In this document: positions 5,277 through 6,368 of the stretch, one piece after another
Layout: each line of letters begins with the position of its first letter
Position numbering within the stretch: position 1 is the first letter of the stretch
Assembly (NCBI GenBank): GCA_050115555.1
Contig: JASFQI010000299.1
Coordinates: 1-6,368, forward strand
DNA: 6,368 nt
Direction of reading: 5' to 3'
Origin: JASFQI01 sp050115555
GTDB taxonomy: Bacteria; Desulfobacterota; DSM-4660; Desulfatiglandales; HGW-15
Made by a program: the position numbers and the translations under genes
Notes under the pieces: generated by a model
The model's database searches: none
Told to the model about the DNA's origin: nothing
What the model saw: only the letters and a program-made list of their open reading frames with translations

Positions 5277-5894
5277 ATGGCTGAACTCAGAGCGTACTGT
5301 CATTTGGATCGCCTGCAACCGCAATTTGCCTCCCTTTTCGCGACCCGATGCCGAGGCTTTCTTTGTGTGGAAGGCATGGCCGCACTGTTCGTGGAAGTGG
5401 TGCCCGGCATTGAGATCAACCGCCTGACGGACATTTCCCTGAAGCTGACCAACTCCAGGCCGGGGGAGATGATCGTGGAACGGCGTTACGGAATGCTGGA
5501 GATTCACTCTTTCGACCAGGAAGAGGTGCTGCACGCCGGTCGCATGATCCTGGAAGAGCTGGGCCTCAAGGAAGAGGATCGGCTGGCTCCGAGCATTCTG
5601 GCCACGAGCATCATCAACAAGGTGGACTCCTACCAGGCGGTGATCATCAACCGAAACAGCAAGGGCATGCTCATTCTGGGCGGCGACGACGTCTACCTTC
5701 TGGAGGTCACGCCGGCCGCCTACTCCTCCATCGCGGCCAACGAGGCCGAGAAGCACTGCAACGTCAAGCTGGTGGATATCCGTTTTTTCGGTGCCGCGGG
5801 TCGCATTTACCTCTCCGGCACGCAGGCCGAGGTCCAGGCCGCGGCCAAGGTGGTGGAGGATACGCTGGCCAACCTCGTGGGCAGGAAACCCTAA
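5277..5894 (+). CDS. Double-layer tandem BMC-T shell protein (CsoS1D/CcmP type, gated pore)
   Basis: The 205-residue protein has two BMC domains in tandem and resembles the stacking trimers CsoS1D, CcmP and the BMC-T2/T3 proteins of Haliangium ochraceum. Domain 1 spans about 3-98, with ELRAYCHLDRLQPQFASL, EVVPGIEINRLTDISLK (40-56) and GMLEIHSFDQEEVLHAG (72-88). Domain 2 spans about 104-203, with SYQAVIINRNSKGMLI, PAAYSSIAANEAEK and GRIYLSGTQAEVQAAA (175-190). Glu68-Arg69 in IVERRYG correspond to the adjacent Glu-Arg pair (E120/R121 in CsoS1D; E69/R70 in CcmP, as I recall) that opens and closes the large pore. Such trimers stack in pairs to form an airlock-like chamber for bulky metabolites or cofactors. 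It is clearly distinct from the PduT-like trimer encoded upstream and has no pore Fe-S cysteine motif. It is followed 21 bases later by the second BMC-H. Confidence 0.93.
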   Translation: MAELRAYCHLDRLQPQFASLFATRCRGFLCVEGMAALFVEVVPGIEINRLTDISLKLTNSRPGEMIVERRYGMLEIHSFDQEEVLHAGRMILEELGLKEEDRLAPSILATSIINKVDSYQAVIINRNSKGMLILGGDDVYLLEVTPAAYSSIAANEAEKHCNVKLVDIRFFGAAGRIYLSGTQAEVQAAAKVVEDTLANLVGRKP

Positions 5895-5915
5895 TCGCAA
5901 GCAACGGGTGAAATT

Positions 5916-6290
5916 ATGCAGGAAGCTCTGGGAATGATTGAAACGAGAGGTATGGTGGCAGCCATAGAGGCCGCGGACGCCATGGTCAAGGCTGCGAAGG
6001 TCCGGCTTCTCGGACTTCAGAAAGTGACGGCCGGTCTCATCACGGTCATGGTGGCAGGGGATGTGGGGGCCGTGAAGGCCGCCACCGACGCCGGTGCGGC
6101 TGCCTGCGGGAGGGTCGGTGAGATGATTTCCGTTCATGTGATTCCGAGGCCGCACGAGGACATTGACAAGGTGCTGCCCGTATCGCCGGGAGCCGGTCCC
6201 GCACCGGCCGCACCCGGGAAGAAAAAGATGACACCCGCCAAGGGTGCAAAATCCAAGGGGAAGGGTGGTAAACCGCCGCGATCCAAGTAA
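5916..6290 (+). CDS. BMC-H hexameric shell protein with basic Ala/Pro/Lys/Gly-rich C-terminal tail
   Basis: Residues 1-89 are a canonical BMC domain: EALGMIETRG, AIEAADAMVKAAKVR (17-31), GDVGAVKAATDAGAAA (48-63) and VHVIPRPHEDIDKVLP (73-88). Residues 90-124 form an extra tail without hydrophobic strands, rich in Pro, Ala, Gly and Lys (about 10 Lys or Arg in the last 24 residues). The pore loop is Val-Thr-Ala-Gly (37-40) instead of the Val-Gly-Gly-Gly of the first BMC-H. The 124-residue length exceeds the usual 90-100. The tail should project from one face of the hexamer and could bind cargo, nucleic acid or an acidic partner, or link facets. The only ribosome-site candidate is a weak GGGTG (5906-5910), so expression may be lower than that of the paralogue or coupled to the gene ending at 5894. 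Confidence 0.95.
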   Translation: MQEALGMIETRGMVAAIEAADAMVKAAKVRLLGLQKVTAGLITVMVAGDVGAVKAATDAGAAACGRVGEMISVHVIPRPHEDIDKVLPVSPGAGPAPAAPGKKKMTPAKGAKSKGKGGKPPRSK

Positions 6291-6368
6291 AGGGGCCGAC
6301 CCGTTGCCGGGAACATGGGATGCCGGCATGCAAGCCGAGCATTCCGTGAGTCGAACCCGCGGCTGCAG
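6291..6368 (+). other. 3' flank, possible start of a further gene
   Basis: Two frames opened by ATG at 6315 and at 6328 run open to the window edge (18 and 13 full codons), but neither has a good ribosome site and the peptides are too short to identify. A 10-base palindrome (ATGCCGGCAT) covers 6320-6329. No T-run or terminator hairpin is seen, so transcription may continue into the next gene. Confidence 0.2.

Noticed and set aside
432..6290. DNA similarity between the two BMC-H genes as a direct repeat or mobile element
   Set aside because: The similarity follows shared protein sequence with many third-position differences, so they are old paralogues, not a recent duplication; no insertion-sequence signs are present.
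5019..6329. 436-codon open frame on the minus strand
   Set aside because: It covers two certain shell genes and part of the flavoprotein gene on the other strand; its histidine- and glycine-rich translation is typical of an antisense shadow.

Overview
The window is one co-directional (+ strand), GC-rich block of bacterial microcompartment (BMC) genes, probably a single operon that runs off the left edge and perhaps the right. It carries an unusually complete shell set: two canonical hexamer proteins (BMC-H), one circularly permuted hexamer protein with a GrpU-type pore motif, one pentamer vertex protein (BMC-P, EutN/CcmL type), one PduT-type tandem trimer and one CsoS1D/CcmP-type double-layer tandem trimer. 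Between the shell genes lie a PduS-like RnfC-family iron-sulfur flavoprotein, a EutJ-like actin-fold ATPase and a flavoprotein with a candidate encapsulation helix. High GC, tightly packed genes, Shine-Dalgarno sites and gene content suggest an anaerobic proteobacterium or a relative (Desulfobacterota-like is my guess); this cannot be proved from the window.

Layout: 2-403, 3' end of a two-cluster ferredoxin-like protein; 432-713, BMC-H; 714-931, a 218-base gap with inverted repeats and a weak ORF in frame with the preceding stop; 932-1234, GrpU-like permuted BMC-H; 1235-1367, a short gap; 1368-1652, BMC-P; 1660-2991, PduS-like; 3007-3558, PduT-like; 3555-4424, EutJ-like; 4426-5238, flavoprotein; 5277-5894, double-layer BMC-T; 5916-6290, second BMC-H with a basic tail; 6291-6368, a flank with no secure gene. 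From 1368 onward the genes overlap or are 1 to 38 bases apart, as expected for translational coupling.

How they may work together: the hexamers, trimers and pentamer would form the polyhedral shell. PduS (two [4Fe-4S] sites plus a predicted flavin/NADH module) is known in propanediol compartments to work with PduT, whose pore cysteine binds an Fe-S cluster. Here the permuted hexamer carries the same Thr-Cys-Pro at the same pore position and matches the Gly-X-Cys-Pro-Gln motif of GrpU, a shell protein that binds an Fe-S cluster in its pore. With the upstream ferredoxin-like protein, the locus encodes at least four predicted Fe-S proteins, two of them in shell pores, which points to electron exchange across the shell. 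GrpU is known from glycyl-radical (Grp) compartments, so a glycyl-radical lyase or diol dehydratase is a reasonable guess for the missing signature enzyme, but no catalytic signature enzyme, aldehyde dehydrogenase or PduL lies in this window, so the substrate is unknown.
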